Assembly: GCA_029339505.1 (NCBI GenBank)
Contig: JAQISU010000114.1
Coordinates: 5,320,001 to 5,384,000, forward strand
From: Unio delphinus
Taxonomy: Eukaryota > Mollusca > Bivalvia > Unionida > Unionidae
Length of the DNA stretch: 64,000 nt
Reading direction: 5' to 3'
Made by a program: the position numbers and the translations under genes. Shown piece after piece: positions 22,622 to 31,473 of the stretch. Below the pieces are notes generated by a model that saw nothing but the letters and a program-made list of their open reading frames with translations, searched no databases and had not been told where the DNA came from. The number at the start of each line of letters is the position of its first letter. Position 1 is the stretch's first letter.

Positions 22622-25165
22622 TTCTCTTCCTATTAAAAATGTAAATATAGAAGTACAACAAAGTGAAGTTCTAAATAGTTTTGCAATTTTTAATTTATGT
22701 CATCAGCATACTGATTGTTAAGGTCTGAAGAGGAATCATTTCGAATGCAATCTTACCTAAGTACTATTAACGTTTTTCTCCGTAAATAACGCCACTTATA
22801 AAATAGAATTCGAAACTAATTGACAATATCTTTAAGTGAAGTTCTTGAAAACGTATTTCAGGCAGAAAAATGTGCGCTGATTTGTGTGTGTGAAATTATA
22901 CTTCACGTCTTATGAAACAGATACAAATGTAAAATGGTCCATGTGACTTCTTTTCGCACGTGGGAATAATATACACTACAGCATGATGTATCTAAAAGGT
23001 AATAAATGCATCTTGTATTGATAATTCTGAACACAACATTAAATTTCATTAAGAATCCCATACCTTTCCATATACGATATACTGATTATCTACTTTTCAG
23101 GTATGATTAGCAACAATCTGTTCTTATAGCACATTGCTCAAAAATAATTTCCATTCGTAGAATGGTGTTCGAAACCTGGTTTAATTAGTAAGCGAATTCT
23201 ATTGTTTCCAAATGATTTTAACAATTCGATAATAGAGCTTACCAGTGCGCAAAGTTGAGACTTAGAACATTTATTTCGGTATGTGTCTTTATTATCCTAA
23301 CTACCAGCCATCTTACAAATTTTGGCAAACTTGAAAAATAACAAAGCATAAGTCTGCAAAACACATTTGACTTTAAGGACGATGATGTTGACTGCTAACC
23401 TTTTGAACGAACAATCGCAAGGCCTCTTTGATACTTTAAGTACAAGTGCTATATAACCTATTATCTACAAACTTAATTTAGAATTAAGGAAATAATGAAA
23501 CTTCCGTGTTTGCTTTTACAATTGCTGTGACCTTCAGCTTTAATAAATGTAGTTTGTTCTTCTCTAGCACGTACGTTATCTGTTAATCTAGATGGTTTTT
23601 AGATAGTCGAGAATTATTATAGTTTCGAGCCGATAATACTTTGGGTCTCAGGTCACGGTGACAATCGACTTTACACTCCAAGCTTCATTTCCTTTTTAAT
23701 TTAAGAAATTTCTTACTATCTACAACATTTGGTTTCATTCTGTGAACCACTGCTACTCTTTGACCGACATATTTGAATCAGAGTGGTCATGACCTTTGAA
23801 CCCAATTTTATTTGGTTTATAACTTCCAAAAAAGATCAATATGTCCCCCACTATAGACATATTTAATATAAATATGTAAATTGATATAATAGTTAGTACA
23901 TGATGCCCAAAATAGATTGGTTCCAAAAGAGGCCACTTAGCTCGTCTATTGTTGTAAAGTAGCCCTGAATATAGTCAAGCATTCGAGTTATTTTATGTAA
24001 CTCATTTTCCGTTTTTAAGCAACTTTAACCTTAACCTGTGTCATCTTTAATCCTAATCGAACATTCTCTTATTTACACCACGATCTAGCCGTCCTCCAGT
24101 TTTGTCCACTGTTGAGAGCAACACGTTTTAAAAAATTGTCGTGACAAACGTCAAAACTTTGTTCGAATGGTTGTTTTCATTGTCGTGACCTGCATCTTTT
24201 GACCATCAATTTAACAATGTTTTTCCTATATATCCTATATTGTGCTGAAATATTGTGTAAAACCCCAGAACAACAACAACAAAAGCCCACAATAAGGTAG
24301 TTATTATTTAATGATCAAAATGTGTTACATTAAAAAACTACTTCAGGAAATCGTCATTACTTAATGGGAATTTACAATTTTAAACGCGTCATTAAGGTAG
24401 TCATTATTACACGTTGTGAATTTGTTGCACTAAATGTTGCAACATCTCTCCCTCTGTTTCCTATTTTTAGTTTCAAATTCATCATACTTACGAAGACGGT
24501 CATTCCAGATAGACGTGTTGGTATTCATTTTACTACCGTTAGAAAAATTGAGAAATTAAATTCGTAGTTCTGAAATACATAGAAATAAGTCTTTTTCTCT
24601 GAAGCTCATTTGTACATTTCCAACATGACTGAAAGCGATCATATTTATTCTCTAATGTATGCAACTGTCAAATCTATTTGTGAAAGGTACACAGGACATC
24701 ACAGAAGCTCTAAATCATAGTTTTCAAAAGTCGTTTTTCGACCCAAGTTTAATTATTATAATAAAATTTTTCTTACGTTATTGTCCTGGGGTTAAAATCT
24801 TTAAATAACACTTCTGTAATATATATGTACGTTAAGTGCTTGTATCTGAATATAATCCTCATGGCGAGAGGAATGCAATTAAACACATAAGTTTCAGTCA
24901 TGTTGGTCACTTTGAAGAGGACTTTAAATTTTAGGCCAAAACATACGAAACTATAAACAAAGACTTTAATAAATAATTAGAAATTAAACCCAATTATCTA
25001 CTATTTGAATATGTTATGGGCAGTACATTTGCCACTAGGAGACTGTATCTTCGTTAATTAGCCTAGTCCAGTTTAAGAACGAATCTTTTCCATTACATAT
25101 TTGGAATCAATCTCAGCGGAAGAATTAATACTTCTATACTTCTCTAAATGCATACAAAATTTAAC
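22622..25165. other. 5' flank of the four-pass gene and rest of block X; no gene seen
   Basis: AT-rich. Parts align with 44650-46140: the 'gggaattt.....taaacgc.tcatta' stretch near 24360 and 45295, and 'cagtacatttgccactagga' near 25020 ('acagctgccactagga' near 46008). The final part (25010-25165) is also the start of block Y, seen again at about 50370-50510, and is interrupted here by element M. Open frame 24364-24567 is not convincing. Confidence 0.5.
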
Positions 25166-25180
25166 ATGGTGGGTTTGTAT

Positions 25181-25322
25181 TGCGACAAGGGGAATTGAAC
25201 ATGGGAACTATTTGGTCCTATCTAGCGACAAGGGTAATTGAATATAGTGGGTCTATATAGCGACAAGGGAAATTGAACACGGGCAATATTATTTGTATTT
25301 GGGACTGTCTAACGACAAGAGA
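25181..25322. repeat. Iterated CGACAAGGG motif at the left end of element M
   Basis: Four spaced copies: 'gcgacaaggggaattgaac' (25182), 'gcgacaagggtaattgaat' (25224), 'gcgacaagggaaattgaac' (25260) and 'acgacaagagaaatag' (25312). Spacing is about 36-52 bp, often with 'gggtctatat' or 'ggtcctatct' before the next copy. They lie between the host junction and the 3' end of the last gene; they may be remains of a terminal repeat or a protein-binding array. Confidence 0.7.
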
Positions 25323-25338
25323 AATAGAGGCAAAGAAA

Positions 25339-25380
25339 GCTAATATCTTTTCGAGGCATATGAGTGGCCCTGAAAAGGGC
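25339..25380 (-). terminator. Histone-mRNA-like 3' stem-loop and purine element, gene 3 of element M
   Basis: On the minus strand: stem GCCCT, loop TTTC, stem AGGGC (25367-25380), then CACTCA and, 15 bases downstream of the stem, 'CGAAAAGATATTAGC' (25339-25353). Replication-dependent histone mRNAs end in a six-pair stem with a UUUC-type loop, ACCCA, and a purine-rich histone downstream element bound by U7 snRNA. It lies about 20 bases after the stop of the gene at 25402-25973. A 28-base copy of the downstream part recurs on the plus strand at 46953-46980. Confidence 0.7.
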
Positions 25381-25401
25381 ATTTGGATACTTCGTCTTCT
25401 T

Positions 25402-25973
25402 TTATTTTCTGCCGTTATTCCACCACCTTTTGAGTTTACCAATGATTCCCGTTTTCTTCTTCTTTTCGTCCTCAGGAATCCAGTTATGATGTCCCATAGC
25501 TCTAAACGTTTCCTGAACATTGATCCATCCCAGATTTAGTTGATCAAAGTCTTCTTTCTTCTTTTTGCTGTCTTGTTCCTTTCTCTCCTTAGTCCAGTTA
25601 TCTTTAATCTTGATCACCTCTTCTTCCATTACCTTTCTCATCATTGCTTCAGCTTTCTTTAATCGGTCTAGTTCCAACTTCACATAATCCCACTCTATCA
25701 AATGTAATGTTTCTTTTAGAAAGCACCTGACTTTGATGACATTATCAAGTGCCTCCTTCAAGTCCCCTATTCTTAAATATTTTGTTTTAATAAGTCTTCT
25801 TAATTTCTTGACTTTCCTTCTATCATATCTTCTAATAGATCTCTCGCTAATTTCAAACTGCTTACAACGTCCAGGTTATACTGACATTCTTCCTCAAGTC
25901 TTTCCGCCACATATTCTGCATCAATGATCCCAAACCAGCTGTCTCGGAGTTGGATAAACAAGTCGATGGCCAT
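25402..25973 (-). pseudogene. Element M small gene 3: coiled-coil protein, frameshifted
   Basis: ATG 25973 begins 'MAIDLFIQLRDSWFGIIDAE' and stays open for about 57 codons; a second frame then continues to the stop at 25402. The second part is strongly charged and helical ('KLELDRLKKAEAMMRKVMEE', then 'EEEVIKIKDNWTKERKEQD') and ends with a basic 'KLKRWWNNGRK'. The change of frame falls in an A-rich stretch near 25800-25830. A TATA box lies about 45 bases upstream of the ATG and a histone-like stem-loop about 20 bases after the stop, so the transcription unit is compact and intronless. I recognise no family. It belongs with the genes at 26530-26988 and 27373-27728. Confidence 0.55.
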
Positions 25974-26013
25974 CTTGATGTGTTCAAATTGAATGGCTCA
26001 AATGACGGACGAT

Positions 26014-26056
26014 TGAGTATATATACCTTAAGCACGGACGTGAAAGAAAACATCCC
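26014..26056 (-). promoter_or_regulatory. TATA box and shared upstream element, gene 3 of element M
   Basis: On the minus strand 'GGTATATATACTC' (26014-26027) lies about 45 bases before ATG 25973. Immediately upstream is 'GGGATGTTTTCTTTCACGTC', continuing CGTGCTT (26030-26056), nearly the same as the element upstream of gene 1 (27797-27823) and similar to 27104-27130 upstream of gene 2. Confidence 0.65.
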
Positions 26057-26079
26057 TTACACCCACTTTTGATAGTATA

Positions 26080-26430
26080 TACTATTCACAAACCATACAA
26101 TGTACTATCCACACACAGGGAAGAAGCCAAACCAAATCATATAATTCACTATCCAATATCACACCATCTACCATCCACACACAGGGAAGCATCCAAAAAA
26201 AACCATATAATTTACTATCCAAAATCACACCATTTTCCATCCACACACACGGGGAAGCAGCCAGACCAAACCATACAATTTGCTATCCAATATCACACCA
26301 TCTACCATCCACACACACACACACATACACACACACGGGGGGAAGCAGCCAAAACAAACCACATAAATTACTATCCAATATCACACCAACTACCATCCAA
26401 AAAAAGAGTCAGTGTTTATAATCACACTAC
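26080..26430 (+). repeat. Minisatellite, about 60-65 bp unit, 4-5 copies
   Basis: Units read 'aaaccatacaatttactatcc', 'aatatcacaccatctaccatcc', 'acacacagggaagcagcc', repeated with small changes, and a (CA)n expansion in one copy (26310-26335). It separates the promoter of gene 3 from the 3' end of gene 2 in element M. The open frame 26069-26458 across it is repeat-derived. Confidence 0.85.
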
Positions 26431-26460
26431 TCCTCTCTCATACCCACTGGCAATTTGAAC

Positions 26461-26500
26461 AGTCTCTTTTATAGACATTTGGTTAGCCCTGAGAAGGGCT
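26461..26500 (-). terminator. Histone-mRNA-like 3' stem-loop and purine element, gene 2 of element M
   Basis: On the minus strand: a perfect six-pair stem AGCCCT / AGGGCT with loop TCTC (26485-26500), then AACCA, and 'AAAAGAGACT' (26461-26470), which fits the purine-rich histone downstream element. It begins about 30 bases after the TAG stop of the gene at 26530-26988, as in animal replication-dependent histone genes. Confidence 0.75.
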
Positions 26501-26529
26501 GTTTTTTGAAAACTCCTAAATTCACCGGG

Positions 26530-26988
26530 CTAATGCTGACACCTTTCAGGTCTAGCCCCGCACACACGTCTCCTACTCCAATCATTCTCCCAATTAACTC
26601 TTCTGCTTGGGAGTGCAGAGGAAGCTTGAGAGGCTTCACTATCCCAATCTTCCGTTTGAGGGATAGTGAAATCCTGTTCACGTCTTCCTCTATAACGCAA
26701 CCGTGGAAGAAGTTGTGGTTGTTGCGACTGGGGCTGTGACTGTGGTTGGCGATCTGATTCTGATGGTGGAGTTGTCCTCACCTCAGGTTTCACCTGAAAG
26801 ACTTTAACCATCATGAGGTGAGGCAAGATTGGTCTTCTCTTGTCCTCCTCTTCTTTGTTTTTTCTCTCCTTCTCTTCTTCTTCAATTCTGGCCTGTTCTT
26901 CTAAGGCCTCCATTGTCAGCTCGTTCAGGAGACGTCTAGCATTCTCCAGGTGCATCTGAAGCTCCCTAAGTTTGTTGAGTCTGCTCAT
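26530..26988 (-). CDS. Element M small gene 2: coiled-coil/Gln-Pro-rich protein
   Basis: An intact frame of 152 codons from ATG 26988. The N-terminal 70 residues form a charged helix or coiled coil ('MSRLNKLRELQMHLENARRL', then a Glu/Lys-rich run 'RIEEEEKERKNKEEEDKRR'). The middle is Pro/Gln/Ser-rich ('SQPQSQQPQLLPRLRYRGRR') and the end acidic then basic ('TEDWDSEASQASSALPSRR'). The frame is open further upstream to 27129, but the chosen ATG follows a TATA-like 'GCATAAAGAAG' (about 27021-27031) and starts the helical region. The stop is followed by a histone-like stem-loop. Family not recognised; it is one of the few unbroken genes of element M. Confidence 0.6.
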   Translation of the reverse strand: MSRLNKLRELQMHLENARRLLNELTMEALEEQARIEEEEKERKNKEEEDKRRPILPHLMMVKVFQVKPEVRTTPPSESDRQPQSQPQSQQPQLLPRLRYRGRREQDFTIPQTEDWDSEASQASSALPSRRVNWENDWSRRRVCGARPERCQH

Positions 26989-27020
26989 CTGCCAACGATA
27001 GGTAGCCAGACTGACGAGTG

Positions 27021-27130
27021 CTTCTTTATGCACGGCACAAGCGCCGAGGTGAAGGTAAACACCCCCTACAATAAAAAAACTTACATTATCCCTATCATCA
27101 CCAAAACACGTGGACTTAAAAGAAAACACT
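27021..27130 (-). promoter_or_regulatory. Putative promoter of gene 2 of element M
   Basis: TATA-like 'GCATAAAGAAG' (27021-27031) and, about 75 bases further upstream, 'GTGTTTTCTTTTAAGTCCAC' (about 27109-27128), a weaker match to the element found just upstream of the TATA boxes of genes 1 and 3. The wider spacing is odd and may reflect an insertion. Confidence 0.4.
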
Positions 27131-27300
27131 CACTCACTATATTACTTTACTCACATAAGTTAAAAATTTAACAAGTTATTTGAAAAATACGTTGTGCTTA
27201 TAGACGCACTTCAAACAAAAGTAAAAAGAGAATGTGATTATAGACTCACTTCTATTTTTTTAGCATCGTACTTCAAATACCATTAACAAATTGAATTATT

Positions 27301-27339
27301 AATTCTTTTCGAGAATATTGGATAGCTCTGAAAAGGGCT
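27301..27339 (-). terminator. Histone-mRNA-like 3' stem-loop and purine element, gene 1 of element M
   Basis: On the minus strand AGCCCT, TTTC, AGAGCT (27324-27339), a six-pair stem with one C-A mismatch and the canonical loop, then ATCCA and 'CGAAAAGAATT' (27301-27311) at the spacing of the histone downstream element. It lies about 35 bases after the TAA at 27373-27375. Confidence 0.7.
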
Positions 27340-27372
27340 GTGTTTTGTGTGCACGAGGAGGGATGACACTCT

Positions 27373-27728
27373 TTAAGCGTCTAAGATTGCATCCTCGTCT
27401 GACAACATGATTGGGTCTGCTTCGTCGGAAAGAGAAAGAGAACTCTTTCGTGTGGACACGACAGACGACAAAACTTCTGTATGGTTCATGCTGCTGTTGT
27501 TGCTGCTTATGTTGCTGCTGCTGTTCTCTCTGCTGCTTCTGAAGTCTATACTGCTCAGTTCATTCCTCTTTGTCTTTTTGAATTTCCTCTCTGAAGAGTT
27601 CTTCTATGAGGTCTTCCGTTACTTGCAGCATTCTAACATACTCTATCTCTTCAGGCTTTGGGATCAGATTGTGTCTGATACAATGCAAAGTGACGCAAGG
27701 TTCGTTTAGCTTGGCTAGTCTTGAGCAT
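27373..27728 (-). pseudogene. Element M small gene 1: Gln-rich protein with acidic C-terminus, broken
   Basis: The first ATG after the TATA box is at 27728 ('MLKTSQAKRTLRHFALYQTQ'). A neighbouring frame carries 'MLQVTEDLIEELFREEIQ' up to a TGA near 27560, and in that same frame 'TEQYRLQKQQREQQQQHK' continues. The last third is best read in another frame, ending 'SLSLSDEADPIMLSDEDAIL' before TAA at 27373. The frame changes fall in CAG/CAA repeats, where slippage is easy. A compact unit with TATA box and histone-like stem-loop. Family not recognised. Confidence 0.5.
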
Positions 27729-27780
27729 AGCTTCGTAGGAGGATGAGTCAAACAATAAATGGTTAGACTGGAGACTACCC

Positions 27781-27823
27781 CTGCTTTATATGGTTCAAGC
27801 GCGGACGCGATAGAAAACAACCC
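27781..27823 (-). promoter_or_regulatory. TATA box and shared upstream element, gene 1 of element M
   Basis: On the minus strand 'CATATAAAGCAG' (27781-27792), preceded by 'GGGTTGTTTTCTATCGCGTC', continuing CGCGCTT (27797-27823). The latter matches the element of gene 3 at most positions (TGTTTTCTnTCnCGTCCGnGCTT). Confidence 0.65.
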
Positions 27824-28029
27824 TCACCGGTTTAGGGTTGGAAACGTTTGGATAGTTTAATGTGAGGGATAGAAAGAAGTCATAGAGCATCTATATTAAT
27901 AAAAATGTAAAACAAACGACAGACGCATTGGTTTCGAAACACAACATTTTTATTCAAATAACAAACAACTCACAAAACACACTTTTTATCAACTAACAAA
28001 CATTTTTTAATTCACAAATATTTTTTTCA

Positions 28030-28626
28030 TCAGAAACATTGTTTTTTTTCTTCAATAACACCAATACATTCTCTTTGACATGGTTGACAACGTTGTAAAT
28101 TAAATTGAGATTTCCACTGTTGGAAGTCATTGGGCCAATGATGTACACTACGTTTCCTAGCTAAACACAACAGATAGCCATAATGGTCACAAAACCATCT
28201 ATCTACTTTGTCATCGTTTCGAGACGAATGACGATAAAAAGAAGTCACTAAATGTTCTAAAGAATATCCAAGACTGCGATGATGCAGAAAATAGACCAAA
28301 TATTGTCCTCACACCATAGAATCTGTGCCTTGTAATTTCACATTATTGAATTCTGTCGTCTGGGCATTTCTTCTCATAAAGTTAATGATATCGTCTTCCA
28401 AAGGAGGCAATCAATACGAATCAAAATACTCCACACAACCCTCTGGAGGAAAGTAGACAGCTACCCAGTGAGTTCCTCGAAGATGACTGCCATCTGTGTT
28501 GATGACATAAGCTTGATACTCTTGAGGTTTGCGATGAGATAGTTCATATTTAGCACACACGACAGGATTCCAAGAAGCAGTGTACGAACTACGGTTCAAA
28601 AGATAATAAAGTTCCCAAGTATCCAT
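28030..28626 (-). pseudogene. Adenain-like (Ulp1-fold) maturation cysteine protease of element M
   Basis: ATG 28626 begins 'MDTWELYYLLNRSSYTASWN'. Catalytic motifs: 'RGTHWVAVYFP' (His, about residue 53) and 'EYFDSY' (Asp/Glu position), then after a TGA (28411-28413) 'LPPLEDDIINF', and 'LQGTDSMV*GQYLVYFLHH'. In adenovirus-type proteases the residue before that Gly is the nucleophilic Cys; here it is a second TGA (28309-28311). The frame otherwise continues to TGA 28030, ending in a Cys-rich tail ('RCQPCQREC'). The family processes capsid precursors inside the new virion. The only breaks are these two TGA codons. Confidence 0.8.
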
Positions 28627-28654
28627 GTTTTTGTGACCTTCTTTTTTTCTTTCT

Positions 28655-29053
28655 TCACAGGTGATGATTAGTCATCAATTCAAAACAGAATTTTTGCTTG
28701 AAAAGGTCTGTCAAGTAACTGTTTGTTTGCTTCGTCTCCTTACCCTTGGCCAAGAGAGCTTCGATGCGATTAATTTCTCGAGCAAGCAATGGAGGAGAGG
28801 AATGATCATGCAAGTCTTTATAAAACTGATGTAACACGGCTTCTTCTGAGATGAGACTCCAAGCTTCGTTCACATAATTATCCAATTTTTCTTCTTGACT
28901 CATCATCATACATTTATCGTATTGAATTTGACTGGGATGATCGATTTGACATCCATAACAATCTTTTTTGATCATGTCTCTCATTGTATTCTCTAAGTGT
29001 TTGGCAAAACAGGTGACTAAATGTTGTTCTTGTTCTGGACATCTGGACTGCAA
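28655..29053 (-). CDS. Conserved Polinton protein with DCYGC...HPSQ motif
   Basis: About 130 codons containing 'MIKKDCYGCQIDHPSQIQYD'. A similar Cys-x2-Cys, His-Pro-Ser-Gln signature is familiar from uncharacterised proteins next to the capsid gene in animal Polintons. The C-terminal half is helical and charged ('REINRIEALLAKGKETKQTN'). There is no ATG at the 5' end: an ATG at 29043 lies one frame off, so either a one-base change has occurred or the start is elsewhere. It ends in TGA 28 bases before the protease ATG. Role unknown. Confidence 0.6.
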   Translation of the reverse strand: MQSRCPEQEQHLVTCFAKHLENTMRDMIKKDCYGCQIDHPSQIQYDKCMMMSQEEKLDNYVNEAWSLISEEAVLHQFYKDLHDHSSPPLLAREINRIEALLAKGKETKQTNSYLTDLFKQKFCFELMTNHHL

Positions 29054-29830
29054 TTATCACTAGTTCTTCTTTCTGGTCTTGGGGGTCTGCTTTCTGTCCC
29101 TCGTCGCTGTACTGGTCTGGAGTGAAATCAAAAGCCCACAAAGTGTAACCTCCTGCATAATTGTCATATAAAATACGTGACTGGTGTTGGTACCTAACTG
29201 TCATGTGGCTTCATACAGTGACATGTACGATCTCAAGTAATTCTTCTGGGCAAAGTCGAGTTCAAAGGGTCGGGTACACAAAGTTTTGCCATCGCGACTG
29301 ACTTCGATTTTGGATACTCCGCAGTGCTTACACTGGAAAGGATTTTGATCTTTGGTACCGTTGAGGGCTGCATTGCTGACGATACCAATGCATAAACGTT
29401 TGGGTAACTGTCCTTGGAACAGATGATCTTCGATCTTAGATCGGAGTCCAGTGGCAATGGTGAAAGTTTGTACTTCCACGCGTCGTATCGGATACCTGGC
29501 TGTCGTTCTGCTCAAAGTGTGACTGATATCATTTCCCACTTTAGGTAACACTTCAACACGACCCACGTATAACCTGGCTTCTTGGATAATTATTTTGTAT
29601 TCGTTGGCATTAGCCATCAAATGGAAAGCAGTACTGCTACGATTCAGTCTTAAGCGAATAACCATGTCGTTCAGAAAAATACTTCTCTTGAAACCACATG
29701 TCCAAATGCAAACGATCGAACAGTTCTAAACTACGTCCTTGCAGAATTTTCTTTCGACGCTCGTTAAAACCCACATTGTGAGAATCGTCATCTATGGTCA
29801 AGGCTGTGTCGTTAAACTTATTATCACCAC
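29054..29830 (-). pseudogene. Major capsid protein (double jelly roll, F54H12.2-type), C-terminal two thirds
   Basis: Segments in three frames: 'ERRKKILQGRSLELFDRLHL' (about 29735-29770), then after a frame change in a T-run (near 29680) 'EYKIIIQEARLYVGRVEVLP', 'RYPIRRVEVQTFTI', 'GQLPKRLCIGIVSNAALNGT' and 'NYLRSYMSLYEAT', a TGA at 29201-29203, and a last segment 'DNYAGGYTLWAFDFTPDQ' in another frame. These match the conserved blocks of the protein annotated in animals as F54H12.2-like, the major capsid protein of one Polinton group. The N-terminal jelly roll is missing: the preceding sequence belongs to the penton gene, so a deletion fuses the two. Confidence 0.8.
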
Positions 29831-30649
29831 GTATTTCGACAGTGTCAAGATTGCTATAAAAGGAGAACTAGGACAAAATATTCCATTTACCAAAGGGAAA
29901 ATAATGAGAATGTACAAATTAGCGGTGAACGTGATAGGTATTTCCACCATCCTCGTCAGCGGATGCGGCAGAATCCACTTTGAAAGGAATGACACACAGT
30001 AACGGTACAGAGGTGTGTCCTACCACGTTGTACTCCACCACATCGGAGTATACAAACATCAAGTTGAGTCCTTGGTTCATTTCTACAGGGCATCGAAAAT
30101 ATTTCGCAAAATCCGAGTTAGTGGTTATGGATGGTATTTCATTTTTCTTGACCACCATCCTTGGGTCTCCACCTAAAATATCATACAATTCAAGACAAAA
30201 GGTAATGGCCATCATTTTATCCTCTGAAAATTTCATTATTAGGCGACGAGTGGCTAAAAAAACAAAGTATTGAACCTGGTAGCAAGTGTAGTTTCTAAAT
30301 GTTGACCATTAAAATAATAACCAGTAGAAATGGTGAACACATAGGTGGTCCCTTCAGTTTGGGGGTCCTCTGTTTTCTTTGTGTCACTGCCAGTGATGCC
30401 TCGTTCGTCTAAGGCTCTTCGCAATTGCTTGTCATACACTAATACTTTGAAAGTGTTTTGATTTTCGACGAAGTTGATTTGTGTCGGATGTATCATTTCC
30501 ACTAAAGCCACTTCCCAATGAGCATATTGATTCAAATGAATGGTTTGAGGTAATTTAGCCGTGTAACAGCACAACGTGTTGTTAGGAAACACCTCCATGG
30601 AACTGTCACTGGGTAACGTTAACTAAAATTGGTTAATAGTATTGTTCAT
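29831..30649 (-). pseudogene. Minor capsid (penton) protein of element M
   Basis: ATG 30649 overlaps the TGA of the upstream gene (ATGA). Soon after come an in-frame TAG and 'LTLPSDSSMEVFPNNTLCCY', then 'AHWEVALVEMIHP', the N-terminal signature of Polinton penton proteins. After a frame change in a T7 run near 30250 the C-terminal signature 'GLNLMFVYSDVVEYNVVG' and 'VPLLCVIPF' follows, then TAA near 29920 with recognisable sequence beyond it ('FVHSHYFPF', TAG, 'SNLDTVEI'). The single jelly-roll penton forms capsid vertices. The gene runs into the truncated major capsid gene without an intergenic region. Confidence 0.75.
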
Positions 30650-31065
30650 AATTCCAACGTTCTTCTGTCCGAGGAGTCACTCAAGGTGAAAGGAGTATCT
30701 AAAAGAGGATTGTGATTGGAAGGGTGACTGTTAGGAGAATGACTAACTTTGGACGCAAGACTCCCAATATTGTTAATGTTGTTCCCGTTGTAAGGGTATT
30801 TCAGGGATAGGTTTGGAAGAAGATAACAGATGCAACTGCTGAGTAAAATTGTCCACAATTGTTTGTCTCCTTGTTGCAAACTGAAATTAGCAATGGTTGC
30901 ACCGATGGCAAAATACACCACAAAGATTTGACAGAAAAAGACGATTTGCTTTTTAGGGACACGTTTTCCACACCACATCCACAAGGGTTGCTTTTGTAAA
31001 TCTTGCAGAGAAGAACTAGGTGAAGGAGTAGTCACTGTGGGCGCTGAAGCTGTATTAAAATTCAT
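30646..31065 (-). CDS. Conserved two-pass membrane protein of Polintons
   Basis: An intact frame of 139 codons from ATG 31065. A Ser/Thr/Pro-rich start is followed by 'PLWMWCGKRVPKKQIVFFCQ' leading into a first hydrophobic segment ('IFVVYFAIGATIANFSL') and a second ('LWTILLSSCICYLLPN'), then a polar tail. The arrangement (VPK..E/Q-IVFFCQ, then two hydrophobic stretches, LLSS..GYLLPNP-like) is one I know from uncharacterised proteins next to the penton gene in animal Polintons; a virion or host-membrane role is inferred. The stop overlaps the next ATG, indicating tight packing. Confidence 0.65.
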   Translation of the reverse strand: MNFNTASAPTVTTPSPSSSLQDLQKQPLWMWCGKRVPKKQIVFFCQIFVVYFAIGATIANFSLQQGDKQLWTILLSSCICYLLPNLSLKYPYNGNNINNIGSLASKVSHSPNSHPSNHNPLLDTPFTLSDSSDRRTLEL

Positions 31066-31070
31066 GATGG

Positions 31071-31466
31071 TCACTTCTTTTTAAAGTCGATGACTTGCGA
31101 AGCGTCAATCCAAGAATCAAAACCAGGAAGATATCCTTTCTAACACACTTTGACTTCTTTAACACGACGTTTTCCTACTTTACGGGTTATTCGTTCGAGA
31201 ATGCTTTCAATGTCTAAATGAGAGACATCGGCTAAATCGGCTTGCCATTGATGATCGATGCTTTCCACTTGAGTGAGACTTCTGTGAAATTTTCGTCGAA
31301 TGGGTTTGTGTAAAGTGTACGTAGCTTGTTCTTGTAACCATCTTTGTACTTCAGGTAAGCGGAGCTTTTTCAGGCGCGTTTTCACAGCACGATACAATTT
31401 CTGAATGCCTCCATACCCTGCAGGGTTGGCTGGATCGTAGTAAATGTTGGCTAATACCTTCTCCAT
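31071..31466 (-). pseudogene. Integrase of element M with its catalytic core deleted
   Basis: ATG 31466 starts 'MEKVLANIYYDPANPAGYGG', then 'KLYRAVKTRLKKL', 'WLQEQATYTLHKPIRRKF' and 'IDHQWQADLADVSHLD', the N-terminal domain and first catalytic Asp of an adintovirus-type integrase. The next residues are 'ILERITRKVGKRRVKEVKVC', TAG, 'KGYLPGFDSWIDASQV', which match the chromodomain-like C-terminus of the same protein. Everything between, including the second Asp and the Glu, is missing, so about 200 residues have been lost by an in-frame deletion. It cannot be an active integrase. The TAG sits where chromodomains have a conserved Trp. Confidence 0.8.
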
Positions 31467-31473
31467 GGCTTTG

